From positions 1 to 12,361 of the forward strand of contig JAJYJP010000020.1 of NCBI GenBank assembly GCA_021789395.1: a DNA stretch of 12,361 nucleotides, written 5' to 3'. The notes below the pieces were generated by a model. That model ran no database searches. It was not told the DNA's origin and was given only the letters and a program-made list of their open reading frames with translations. The stretch is from a bacterium. GTDB lineage: Bacteria > Patescibacteriota > Minisyncoccia > Moranbacterales > UBA2206. Below, piece after piece: positions 1 through 7,515 of this stretch; positions within the stretch are counted from its first letter, which is position 1; each line of letters begins with the position of its first letter. A program made the translations under genes and the position numbers.

Positions 1-327
1 GCAGAAAGTCAAGGAATAGAAACAAAGGCGAGCACTGTCGATATTTGCCAAACCAACGGACAACCAAACGGTCAGGTTGTTTCTTGGGGCTTATTTCAAA
101 TTAATTTATCCGCCAATCCAATCGCTGACATAGCATGTCCCGCCCCAAAAGGAGCTTTTAATAAACAATTTACTGGATCAAATAAAGATTGTATCGCGCA
201 ACAACTTTATAGCAGTTGCGTTAACGCGGCCAAGAACGCTGACAATAATATCAAAGAAGCTGCTTCCCTCTCCAATAATGGAACCAGTTGGCGCAAGTGG
301 GGATCTGACAGTAAGTGTGGATTTTAA
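1..327 (+). CDS. Lysozyme/lytic transglycosylase-like protein, 3' part only
   Basis: Frame 1 is open from the first base to TAA at 325-327, giving the last 108 residues of a protein whose start lies outside the window. The fragment opens with Ala-Glu-Ser-Gln-Gly, which resembles the region around the catalytic Glu of soluble lytic transglycosylase or lysozyme-like folds. Residues 28-35 read SWGLFQIN, matching the G-L-F/M-Q-I-N signature of that superfamily, and Trp97 and Trp100 (WRKW) resemble the family's late W..W motif. If this reading is right, Glu2 is the catalytic acid and the enzyme cleaves the peptidoglycan glycan strand. Five Cys (16, 46, 64, 73, 106) suggest disulfides and an extracytoplasmic location. 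Two anchored exported proteins follow, the first after 12 nt. A role in building an envelope-spanning pilus or secretion machine, or in attacking another cell's wall, is inference. The fold is fairly sure, the exact subfamily is not. Confidence 0.72.
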   Translation, partial: AESQGIETKASTVDICQTNGQPNGQVVSWGLFQINLSANPIADIACPAPKGAFNKQFTGSNKDCIAQQLYSSCVNAAKNADNNIKEAASLSNNGTSWRKWGSDSKCGF

Positions 328-339
328 TTAAACAACTTT

Positions 340-855
340 ATGTCTAAAAAAACAAAAATTCTTATTGCATTATTAATTATTCTACTTATTGTTGTTATCG
401 TTCTTTTTTTTATTAACAAAAAAAGTGTTTCTGTAAATCAGCCACAAACGCAACAAACAAGTTCTCCAGCCACAAGCAACCAATTCACTATGCCATCGCC
501 TAGCGATCAGAAAATGACAATAAACACTTCGCAGGGAAATATAGCAACAAATAATTTATATAAAAATCCCGTAGAAAACTTGTCCGACAATGGAGTGGCT
601 TTTAAAGAAACGTCTGATTATTATATGGCATTCTATCCCCAGGACCAGGGAATCCTTATTGCTATCCAAGGTTCTGATATGCAAACAGATATAGCCGAAG
701 CTGAATCAGCTTTATTGCAAACTCTCGGAATAACACAAACTCAAGCTTGCCAATTAAAAGTTTCTATTGTTATTCCAGTAGCAGCTATTAACGCACAATA
801 TCCCACAGATTTATATGGCCTAAGTTTTTGTCCAAATCCTACTTATAACAACTAA
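340..855 (+). CDS. Small N-terminally anchored exported protein, unknown function
   Basis: This 171-residue protein is not one I recognise. Residues 1-6 are Lys-rich (MSKKTK) and are followed by a hydrophobic segment at about 7-25, so it should be anchored in the membrane with the rest outside (positive-inside rule). Residues 29-56 form a Gln/Ser/Thr/Pro-rich linker, and residues about 70-171 look like one small folded domain. That domain contains two Cys (137 and 164) that could form a disulfide. There is no lipobox. The ATG lies 12 nt after the lysozyme-like gene's stop, so the two are probably co-transcribed. No Shine-Dalgarno sequence is visible; TAAAC lies 6 nt before the ATG. It may be an accessory part of an envelope apparatus, but only the neighbours suggest that. 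Confidence 0.7.
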   Translation: MSKKTKILIALLIILLIVVIVLFFINKKSVSVNQPQTQQTSSPATSNQFTMPSPSDQKMTINTSQGNIATNNLYKNPVENLSDNGVAFKETSDYYMAFYPQDQGILIAIQGSDMQTDIAEAESALLQTLGITQTQACQLKVSIVIPVAAINAQYPTDLYGLSFCPNPTYNN

Positions 856-871
856 CCTTCCGATTCTCCTT

Positions 872-2008
872 ATGCTTCTCTCTAAAAAAATCTTTTTAAC
901 ATCCACGATCGTTTTGATTGTCCTCCTGCTTTTCTGGGGTATTTATAATCTATCTTTCAACCGACCAGCTGCGCCAACCCAATCAAGCCAATCATCCTCC
1001 CAAACAACAACCACCGTTCAAAATGCACCGCTTGTTGCGGCCATTTCCGATGAAGCCGTGCTGGCGCCCACCCTTTCTTCGGACGGAGAGCACATCGAAT
1101 ATTATTCAAAAAAAACCGGCGAAACTTATGAGATCAATTTCGACGGCTCCGACAAACAAACTATTTCCAACAAAGAATTGCCGGGCCTAGCCAATGTCCT
1201 GTGGTCGCCGGACGCTTCAAAAGTCATCACGGAATTTTACAAAGCAAACGGCCAACCACAATTTTATTACTTTAATTACACGACCAACTCCGCCATTCCC
1301 TTAAAAAGCAACCTGGATACTATTGCCTGGAAAGACAATAGCAAGATATTTTATAAATACTACGATCCGCAAACCCAGGAACGCACCCTCAACATTGCCA
1401 ATCCGGACGGCAGCGATTGGACTAAGATTGCCGATCTCAATTTCAAAGATGTCATAATCGCTCCTATACCCAAAACTGGTCTTCTTTCTTTTTGGAACAC
1501 GCCGGACGCCAATGTTTTGTCGACGTTGTATTCTACGCCGGTTATAAGCGGAGACATCAACACTGTTTTTACGGGAAAATACGGGGCCGATTACTTGTGG
1601 AGTCCGGACGGATCGAGTGTGTTGGTAAGTCACACCGACCAGCAAGGGGGGTCCCGCATAGTGCTTGCCGTAATTGATGGTGACGGCAATAATTACACTA
1701 ATCTCAACTCCGCCACTTTTGTCCAGAAATGCGTCTGGTCGCTGGATGATAAGACGATCTACTGCGCCGTACCCGATTCGCTTCCAAGCAACGCGGTTCT
1801 TCCCAACGATTATTTGGATGGAAAAATGACGACCACGGACTCGTTTTGGAAAATCGACACCTCCACAGGTAACAAAACCATCATCGCCGGCCCCAACCAG
1901 CTTGATGGAAAGAAATTTGATGCTAGCAATTTGTTCCTAAACCTTAACGAAAGCTCGCTTTTTTTCGTAAACAAGCTGGACGGCAAGCTTTATAAGATAA
2001 ATTTGTAA
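872..2008 (+). CDS. Membrane-anchored beta-propeller (TolB/PD40-like) protein
   Basis: This is a 378-residue protein with one N-terminal membrane segment (about 7-27), a low-complexity Ser/Gln/Thr linker (about 33-50) and a repeat-rich domain from about 55 to the end. The repeats carry the W-S-P-D-G-type signature of TolB/PD40 propeller blades: LSSDGEHIEYYS near 68, LWSPDASKVI at 110-119, LWSPDGSSVLVS at 242-253 and VWSLDDKTIYCA at 288-299. Less regular copies lie near 150 and 355. Such propellers usually bind proteins or ligands and are not catalytic; no active site is recognisable. The domain is expected outside the membrane. The gene starts 16 nt after the preceding stop and ends just before a strong terminator, so it is probably the last gene of the operon. 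It looks visibly more GC-rich than the gene before it. The leader is pyrimidine-rich with no Shine-Dalgarno sequence. The fold call is good; the role is unknown. Confidence 0.78.
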   Translation: MLLSKKIFLTSTIVLIVLLLFWGIYNLSFNRPAAPTQSSQSSSQTTTTVQNAPLVAAISDEAVLAPTLSSDGEHIEYYSKKTGETYEINFDGSDKQTISNKELPGLANVLWSPDASKVITEFYKANGQPQFYYFNYTTNSAIPLKSNLDTIAWKDNSKIFYKYYDPQTQERTLNIANPDGSDWTKIADLNFKDVIIAPIPKTGLLSFWNTPDANVLSTLYSTPVISGDINTVFTGKYGADYLWSPDGSSVLVSHTDQQGGSRIVLAVIDGDGNNYTNLNSATFVQKCVWSLDDKTIYCAVPDSLPSNAVLPNDYLDGKMTTTDSFWKIDTSTGNKTIIAGPNQLDGKKFDASNLFLNLNESSLFFVNKLDGKLYKINL

Positions 2009-2021
2009 TAACCAGAATTTT

Positions 2022-2047
2022 AAACCCGGACGAATTCCGGGTTTTTT
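2022..2047 (+). terminator. Intrinsic terminator between convergent operons
   Basis: A perfect 9-bp stem, AAACCCGGA (2022-2030) pairing with TCCGGGTTT (2036-2044), encloses the 5-nt loop CGAAT and runs into six T (2042-2047). It lies 13 nt after the propeller gene's stop, as expected for a Rho-independent terminator on the + strand. The same T-run supplies part of the TAA stop (2046-2048) of the convergent - strand gene. Read leftwards the hairpin is followed by only TTT and then AAAA, so termination of the - strand operon here should be weaker. Confidence 0.9.
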
Positions 2048-3179
2048 ATATTACTCCTAAAATTGTCAGCCAAAAGACGAGCGCCAAGTCATTTTTAAAA
2101 TAAGTCGTGTCTGCCAAGCCATGAATCAAAAAATAAAGGAGTATGCCAAAAGAAATAAGCCATAGGGCGTTACGTTTCTTTTGGAAAAAATTTTTCACCG
2201 AAAGCACTATCAGCAAGAGAAACCCGGAAAATCCGAGCATGCCCGAGTACAGCCAAAAAGTTAAGTACAAACTTTGGGGATGAGGAACAGCCCATTCCAA
2301 ATACGGCGGAAAATATTTCTGATAAGCCAGATACTTGGCCTGGAAATTGCCCGGCCCTATGCCCAAAAACCAATGTCTGGCGATCATTTTCCCGGCCGCC
2401 TGCCAAATCATGATCCGCGAAACCAATGATGAGCGAGAATTGAACGTCACCAGACTTTCAAGCTTGCCGGCGTGCAATTGCGATACAATAAAAATACCGA
2501 AAATTACGAGGCCAAAAACGGCTTTCTTGTTGTATTTTCTATTCATTAGTGCCGCCGCCAATAATAACGCGGCGACTGCCAGCCAAGCACCGTAAGAAAA
2601 TGTGAAATAAAACGCCGTTAAAATAACCGCCAGTGAGACGCCGTAATAAAATTTTTTTTCTTTGAATAAAACGAGTCCGATGATAATCGCCGGCGCCAGA
2701 TACATCGCAAGGTAGTTAGGCGAATCGTAAATCGCCTCCAATCGAAAATCATAGGTCACTTTTCCCACCAGCAAAAAAATAACCGCGACCAAAGCTACCA
2801 AAAAGGCCGACAAATAAAGCGCCCGAAAAATATTCAAATATTTTTCTTTCGGCAAACTTACCGCCACGATGCCAACAAATATGAGCGGCATGACAAACCA
2901 ACTCTTGATTATGCCCAGTCCGGCCGCATAGTTACCGTTCACGGCGGTCGAAAGAAACAGTCCGAAAAAAATCAGTCCGACCGCCAGAACAAAGCCTTTA
3001 TATTGCTCAAAAAATCTTCTGCCGTCTATTTTCCGATATTCTTTATAAAGAATCCAAAAAAATAAATCTGCCAGAATTATTATTTCCAAAAGATTGACAA
3101 AAGGAAACCGGACCAAGTAGAGGGGGATGGCAACAACGGTGAAGTAAATTAGATTTTCCAGATCAATTCTTTTTTTCAT
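2046..3179 (-). CDS. O-antigen ligase/polymerase-like membrane protein (ligase 2)
   Basis: This is a 377-residue multi-pass membrane protein of the Wzy_C / O-antigen ligase type, with about ten to twelve hydrophobic segments. Supporting features are the stretch GIGPGNFQ (273-280) after Arg255, the loop VPHPQSLYL with His300 (equivalent to the A-H-N-x-Y/F of relatives) and a late H-x3-D (His353, Asp357). Family members transfer or polymerise glycans from undecaprenyl-linked donors on the outer face of the membrane. The usual S-R-G-G motif is replaced by SYGA at 195-198. I chose the ATG at 3179 over a TTG at 3200 because it is the normal codon and gives only a 17-nt overlap with ligase 1, like the other junctions here. 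It is the last gene of the - strand array. Polymerase versus ligase cannot be decided, because both share this fold. Confidence 0.83.
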   Translation of the reverse strand: MKKRIDLENLIYFTVVAIPLYLVRFPFVNLLEIIILADLFFWILYKEYRKIDGRRFFEQYKGFVLAVGLIFFGLFLSTAVNGNYAAGLGIIKSWFVMPLIFVGIVAVSLPKEKYLNIFRALYLSAFLVALVAVIFLLVGKVTYDFRLEAIYDSPNYLAMYLAPAIIIGLVLFKEKKFYYGVSLAVILTAFYFTFSYGAWLAVAALLLAAALMNRKYNKKAVFGLVIFGIFIVSQLHAGKLESLVTFNSRSSLVSRIMIWQAAGKMIARHWFLGIGPGNFQAKYLAYQKYFPPYLEWAVPHPQSLYLTFWLYSGMLGFSGFLLLIVLSVKNFFQKKRNALWLISFGILLYFLIHGLADTTYFKNDLALVFWLTILGVI

Positions 3180-4428
3180 AAGCAAATTGGGAATTGCCAA
3201 AACTCATAATAATAAGGAGTAAAGGCAAGACTTGCGCGGAATAAATGCTAGTCTCCACCAAAGAATGGGTGGCAAATATTACCAGACTGGCGGCCGCCCC
3301 CAAAAACAATAGATTGCGCTTGGATTTTTTGATCAAATTTAAAATTGTTGCCATCAACAGCCAAATCCAGATCAAGGCGTTCAAAATCCCGGTCTCCGCC
3401 GCAATATCAAAATAAGCGTTGTGCGCGTAGATCGGTTCGCGATAATCAGCCAGCGGATTAACCGCCAGCGGATAATTGCCCAGTCCCACGCCCAAAACCG
3501 GATTGTTTCCGATTACTTTTAATGCTTCTTCCCAAGTTTGGATCCGCCCTTGATTTGATCCTTCGTTTAAGTTGAATGTCGAATAGGCCCGTTGGGAAAC
3601 CGGATTGGGAAAAATGAGCAGCAATAATCCGGCGCCGATCAGACTGACAATGGCGATTTTGTATTTCTTATTGATTTTTTTCCAGAAGAAAATCAGGATA
3701 AAGACCGCGCCGACCGCCAATCCTACGTAACCACCCCTAGAGAAAGTGAGTAGATCAGTAATCAGCAAGACCGCCAGCGTGGCTGAAAAAAATCTTTTTT
3801 TCCCAGGCAAGATAAAAATCAGGGCGATGTTTAACGGAACAAGCATTCCCATATAAAAAGCCAGCATGTGCGGATCGGGAAAAACAGCGATGGCGCGCAT
3901 GTAAGTTTTTCCGCCGATGTTCACCAGCCAGCTAGGGTTCATCAATACCTCCCGCGAAAAACTATTTCCTAAAAATGGCGTAACGACTTTCGCCCACAGC
4001 TTATACGTGTTATTCAATCCGAACAAAAATTGCAACGCAAACTGGACCAGGCCGACTAAGCCGATGGCCGCTCCGGAAAAAATCAACGCTTTTGTCAGCT
4101 TGATCGCCCTATTTTCATTATTTAGCAAATAGGAAGCGACAAAATAAACGGGAAAGATTGAAAGCAAGAAGAATAGTTTCCTAAACCCCCAGTCTTGGTT
4201 TTTTGCTATCACTAAAGAAAATAAATTGATAAACAAGAAAGTCAGAACCAAGGCCGTCTCGATATTTTTGTTGATAAATATTTTTTTATTTTTTAGACTT
4301 TGCGCCAACCAAAGCAAAAATAGCGCCAGGATGAAAATTCTAATCGATGCCAGATCTACCCCTTGCCCGGGATTTAAAGCCACTTGGAAGGGCAAATATA
4401 AGGCTAAAAGCCAAAGAAAATAAAACAT
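3163..4428 (-). CDS. O-antigen ligase/polymerase-like membrane protein (ligase 1)
   Basis: This is a 421-residue polytopic membrane protein with the classical Wzy_C features. LTFSRGGYVG at 227-236 carries the S-R-G-G motif. Arg295 lies in GRIQTWEEAL and is followed by VLGVGLGNYP (311-320). The periplasmic-type loop AHNAYFDIAAETG (335-347) carries His336, which matches the functionally important His of O-antigen ligases. A second His/Glu pair lies in ATHSLVETS (386-394). It probably joins or polymerises lipid-linked oligosaccharide on the outer side of the membrane. The start is ATG, 5 nt after the stop of the upstream glycosyltransferase gene, with TAAAC 3 nt ahead of it and no Shine-Dalgarno sequence. 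The stop is TGA. With its complete motif set, it is the better candidate of the two for an active enzyme. Confidence 0.88.
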   Translation of the reverse strand: MFYFLWLLALYLPFQVALNPGQGVDLASIRIFILALFLLWLAQSLKNKKIFINKNIETALVLTFLFINLFSLVIAKNQDWGFRKLFFLLSIFPVYFVASYLLNNENRAIKLTKALIFSGAAIGLVGLVQFALQFLFGLNNTYKLWAKVVTPFLGNSFSREVLMNPSWLVNIGGKTYMRAIAVFPDPHMLAFYMGMLVPLNIALIFILPGKKRFFSATLAVLLITDLLTFSRGGYVGLAVGAVFILIFFWKKINKKYKIAIVSLIGAGLLLLIFPNPVSQRAYSTFNLNEGSNQGRIQTWEEALKVIGNNPVLGVGLGNYPLAVNPLADYREPIYAHNAYFDIAAETGILNALIWIWLLMATILNLIKKSKRNLLFLGAAASLVIFATHSLVETSIYSAQVLPLLLIIMSFGNSQFAYEKKN

Positions 4429-4433
4429 TTTGT

Positions 4434-5213
4434 TTAATTGAAAATTTTTCTTAATCCTTTTAGTACCGCGGCTCGCAATTTGCCGAAATGTTTTTCAAAA
4501 TAATAATCTTGCGAGCGATAGAAGCTTTCTTTTTGTCCTTTTCTGTTTGTCACGCTCCCGCCACACAAATGTTTGACTGTAAAATCGGGAAAATAAATTA
4601 TTTTTTTATTTTTTCCTTTAACACGACGACACAAATCCACATCTTCAAAATACATAAAAAATTTTTCGTCAAAACCGCCAATTTCATTGAAAATGCTTTT
4701 CCTTATCAATAGCGCCGCCCCACTCGCCCAATCCGCCTCGGTTTTTTGCGAAGTTGTCCATAATTTTCTGCTCTTAGGCAGTCCCAGATTGTTCCTTAGC
4801 GTATCCATCGGAGTAATCTCGAAACCAACGCTCCATTCCTGCGCCTCATTGTTTTCCCGCAGTAACCGAGGAGCGACGCAGCCGACGTTTTCGTCGAAAA
4901 AATTTTCAAGCAAACTTTCCTTTTTTCCGCCCAAAACTTCCGTATCGGGATTTAAAAAAAATAAAATCTCGCCTCGCGCCGCCCGCACCCCGAGATTATT
5001 TGCCGCACCAAATCCGATATTTTTTTTCTGATCTATGATTTTTATCTCGGGAAAGAGTTTCCGCACTTCCGTAAGTCCAGCATCCAGATCATTATTAACA
5101 ATGATGATTTCCGGATCATCAAGCTTATTATAAACAGAAGCGAGACATTTTTTAAGATAATGTTCGCTCCTAAAATTTACGATTATTACCGATAGATCTT
5201 TAGAATTTCGCAT
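4434..5213 (-). CDS. Family 2 glycosyltransferase (rhamnosyltransferase-like), second in array
   Basis: This is a 259-residue GT-A fold glycosyltransferase. The N-terminus SVIIVNFRSE with IIIVNND at 36-42 is the nucleotide-sugar-binding start of GT2. GFGAANNLG (68-76) and FFLNPDTEV (85-93, in the DxD position) follow. ASGAALLIR (163-171) and FMYFEDVDLCRR (186-197, acidic pair Glu190-Asp191) match the acceptor/catalytic region of WbbL-type enzymes, and HLCGGS (215-220) is also typical. It should add one sugar, possibly a deoxyhexose, to a lipid-linked acceptor at the cytoplasmic membrane face; the sugar cannot be read from sequence. The ATG at 5213 is chosen over an upstream GTG at 5234 because it lies just ahead of the conserved fold and gives a 14-nt overlap with the upstream gene. 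Confidence 0.9.
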   Translation of the reverse strand: MRNSKDLSVIIVNFRSEHYLKKCLASVYNKLDDPEIIIVNNDLDAGLTEVRKLFPEIKIIDQKKNIGFGAANNLGVRAARGEILFFLNPDTEVLGGKKESLLENFFDENVGCVAPRLLRENNEAQEWSVGFEITPMDTLRNNLGLPKSRKLWTTSQKTEADWASGAALLIRKSIFNEIGGFDEKFFMYFEDVDLCRRVKGKNKKIIYFPDFTVKHLCGGSVTNRKGQKESFYRSQDYYFEKHFGKLRAAVLKGLRKIFN

Positions 5214-6063
5214 TTTTAAAATCTTTATACGCACTTTGCACGATTGGCGCCAATTCGTTTTTTTTCAACAAAAGATCGGTTTTATTTTTCATCTTGCGTG
5301 CGCTCAGATAAATTCTAAACCACATTTTTCTGATAAAATTGGAATTTTTTTTAAAAAATATCAGCCCAGAAATTACCAACCAATAAGTTTTGTTCTTGGA
5401 GTTCTGCTCGCTTTTTTCAGTGTGGTATGCCCAACTGGAAGAAACGACCACGCTCTTGAAACCGGCTTTTCTGGCCCGCACGCTGAAATCGGCGTCTTCC
5501 CAATAAAGAAAATAGTCTTCATCCAACAAGCCGATCTCTTTGAAAACTTCAGCCCTTACCAGCATCGAGCAGCCGGTGATAAATTCTGATTCGTAAAAAT
5601 CTTTCGTGTTAGCTTTGGTTTCGTGAACCGTCTTCATCCGCAACCAATCGATTTTTCCTCCCGAAAACCACACTTTTTTATCCTTTCCGTTAAAAATCAC
5701 CGGGCTGAGGATCCCGTACCGCTTGCCTTTTTCTCCAACTTCTACGAGTTTTGCAAGGAAATCTTTTTCCACCTCCGCATCATTGTTCAAAAGCAAGACA
5801 TAATCCGCCATTCTCTCCAAGGCAAACCGGATTCCGACATTATTGCCGGCCGAAAAACCGAGGTTTGTTTCATTTTTGATGAAGTTGGCTTTGGAAAAAT
5901 TTGCCTTCACCAACTCCAATGAACCGTCAGAGGAATCATTATCCACCACTACCACTTCAAAATTGGGATAGTTAATCTTAAAGACACTAGTTAAGCATTT
6001 TTGAATGACATCCCGACCATTGTAGTTGAGAATGACAATAAAAACCTTAGGGGAGTTCTTCAT
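5200..6063 (-). CDS. Family 2 glycosyltransferase, first in array
   Basis: This is a 287-residue GT2 enzyme. The fold begins with VFIVILNYNG (7-16) and VVVVDNDSSDGS (37-48), the donor-binding strand and loop. GFSAGNNVGI (69-78), LLLNNDAEV (90-98, metal/nucleotide-binding position), FITGCSMLVR (161-170) and FLYWEDADFSVRARKAGF (185-202) complete the family pattern. The last 60 or so residues are basic and partly hydrophobic, and may hold it against the membrane. It probably transfers a sugar to a lipid-linked glycan that the neighbouring flippase exports. The ATG at 6063 is chosen over a TTG three codons upstream; it overlaps the flippase gene by 17 nt, suggesting translational coupling. The second GT2 is clearly related but not a recent duplicate: donor-loop and C-terminal sequences differ. 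Confidence 0.91.
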   Translation of the reverse strand: MKNSPKVFIVILNYNGRDVIQKCLTSVFKINYPNFEVVVVDNDSSDGSLELVKANFSKANFIKNETNLGFSAGNNVGIRFALERMADYVLLLNNDAEVEKDFLAKLVEVGEKGKRYGILSPVIFNGKDKKVWFSGGKIDWLRMKTVHETKANTKDFYESEFITGCSMLVRAEVFKEIGLLDEDYFLYWEDADFSVRARKAGFKSVVVSSSWAYHTEKSEQNSKNKTYWLVISGLIFFKKNSNFIRKMWFRIYLSARKMKNKTDLLLKKNELAPIVQSAYKDFKNAKF

Positions 6064-7489
6064 ATTCTTCAACGCCTTTTTTAGAAATTAAACTGGTTAT
6101 TTCTTCAGATTTTACCGCCTGAAGGGACCATAAGCAAGCGAAATAGACCACCGCTCCGCCAAGAGCCAACAAAAAGAAATTATGACTCCTAAACACAAAC
6201 AGAAATGCGGCCATGACCAAGCCGGAAAAAAATATCTCCAGCATTTTTTCCACTCTGGGAAAATACTTCAGATCTTTTGCGGCAAAATAAACCGAAACAA
6301 CCGCAACAATAAACTCTGTTAAGGCCGACACGTATGCGGCAGCATAGAAAGAAAACTTGGGAATAAATATTAAATTTAAAACAACATTAATAATCGCGGC
6401 AAAGCTCCAGATGTACAAAAGTTTTTTCTGTAAGTTTCCCGCAATAAGGACATTGTTGAAAAATACGCCAAAAAAAATGGACGCCAGCGCAAAAACCAGA
6501 ACCCTCAAGACATTAGCCGACTCGGCAAATTGCCCCCCTCCGATCAAATTAATTATGCCGCCCGAAAGAAAGAGTGTCCCAATGACCATCGGCACCACCA
6601 AGATAACGAAAAATTTAACGGTATGATCGGCTACTTCTTTGAATTTTTTCTTGTTGGAAAAGATCGTATTTGCCATGATCGGCAAAACTAGCCCCACCAC
6701 CATGCTTGGGAAAAAAGTGATATTTTCCAAAACTTTGTATGCCGCGTTATAAATACCCACGTCCGCCGCGCTTTTCATAACGGAGAGAAGGATGGTGTCA
6801 ATTTTAAAATACACAAACACGATGGCCGAACCGATTCCGAGCGGAGCCGCTTCTTTCAAGAACTTCTTCCAGTAATCGAAGTCAAATCTCAATTTAAAGC
6901 GGATGTATCGTCTTGACCATGCCATCACGATTAAGAAATTCACAATCATGTTTATCAGGAGCGACGCAATGATCCAGTTGAGTCCCAGATTCATCTTCAC
7001 AGCTATCAAGACGATAGCTACTTGCACTATTTTGCCGATCAATTCACCAATCGCCACCCTATCCATCGCCAATTTTTTTTGAAAAACACCGTTAAGCACT
7101 TGATAGCCGGATGAGAAAATGAACGAAGCGGCGGCAATCACTATCGCCTCCTTCACCTCGGCCGGGTAAGGGAAAAACATGACCACTAGCGGAGAGATGA
7201 CAAAGATAGCAACGGAAGAAATAATCCGGAGCGAGAAAATATTACCGATAATTTTTTCTTCGTCGGCACCTTGTCGCGAAATTTCCCGCGTTGAAATGGA
7301 ATACAATCCCAGATCCGCCACAGAGGCGAAAAAAGCCAAAAACGCGAGCACCGTCGCGTATTCTCCAAACCCATCCTGCCCTAAATAACGCGTAATCAAT
7401 CCGATGGAAACCAAAGCTAAAACATTGGAAAGCACCTTGGAAACGCTATTTACCACAACGTTATATGCTATTTTCCTAGCAATAACCAT
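6047..7489 (-). CDS. Wzx-like lipid-linked oligosaccharide flippase (MOP superfamily)
   Basis: This 480-residue protein is almost entirely membrane segments, about twelve to fourteen, which is the usual size of Wzx/polysaccharide-biosynthesis flippases. The N-terminal half has the typical pattern of an amphipathic start, ITRYLGQDGFGEYA (32-45) and DLGLYSISTREISR (59-72). Charged residues inside the early helices are also as expected. It should move undecaprenyl-pyrophosphate-linked glycan from the inner to the outer membrane leaflet. The GT2 genes downstream would build the substrate and the ligases would use it outside. It starts 26 nt after khpB with no hairpin between them, so read-through from rpmH is likely. 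MurJ also belongs to this superfamily, but the glycosyltransferase and ligase context and the motifs favour a Wzx role. Confidence 0.88.
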   Translation of the reverse strand: MVIARKIAYNVVVNSVSKVLSNVLALVSIGLITRYLGQDGFGEYATVLAFLAFFASVADLGLYSISTREISRQGADEEKIIGNIFSLRIISSVAIFVISPLVVMFFPYPAEVKEAIVIAAASFIFSSGYQVLNGVFQKKLAMDRVAIGELIGKIVQVAIVLIAVKMNLGLNWIIASLLINMIVNFLIVMAWSRRYIRFKLRFDFDYWKKFLKEAAPLGIGSAIVFVYFKIDTILLSVMKSAADVGIYNAAYKVLENITFFPSMVVGLVLPIMANTIFSNKKKFKEVADHTVKFFVILVVPMVIGTLFLSGGIINLIGGGQFAESANVLRVLVFALASIFFGVFFNNVLIAGNLQKKLLYIWSFAAIINVVLNLIFIPKFSFYAAAYVSALTEFIVAVVSVYFAAKDLKYFPRVEKMLEIFFSGLVMAAFLFVFRSHNFFLLALGGAVVYFACLWSLQAVKSEEITSLISKKGVEEYEELP

Positions 7490-7515
7490 AGATATAGTTT
7501 TTTAATTTTCCAGTC

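Noticed and set aside
1301..1645. Open frames opposite the propeller gene (114 and 67 codons)
   Set aside because: They are antisense shadows. The + strand product has clear propeller repeats, and the - strand products show no recognisable domain or biased composition.
3180..3200. TTG start for ligase 2
   Set aside because: The rare start codon would lengthen the overlap to 38 nt. ATG at 3179 starts a normal Lys-rich membrane-protein N-terminus.
4687..5031. A 114-codon + strand open frame inside the GT2 gene
   Set aside because: It is a shadow of the second glycosyltransferase, whose motifs are on the other strand.
5214..5234. GTG start for the second GT2
   Set aside because: ATG at 5213 directly precedes the conserved fold, and the overlap then matches its neighbours.
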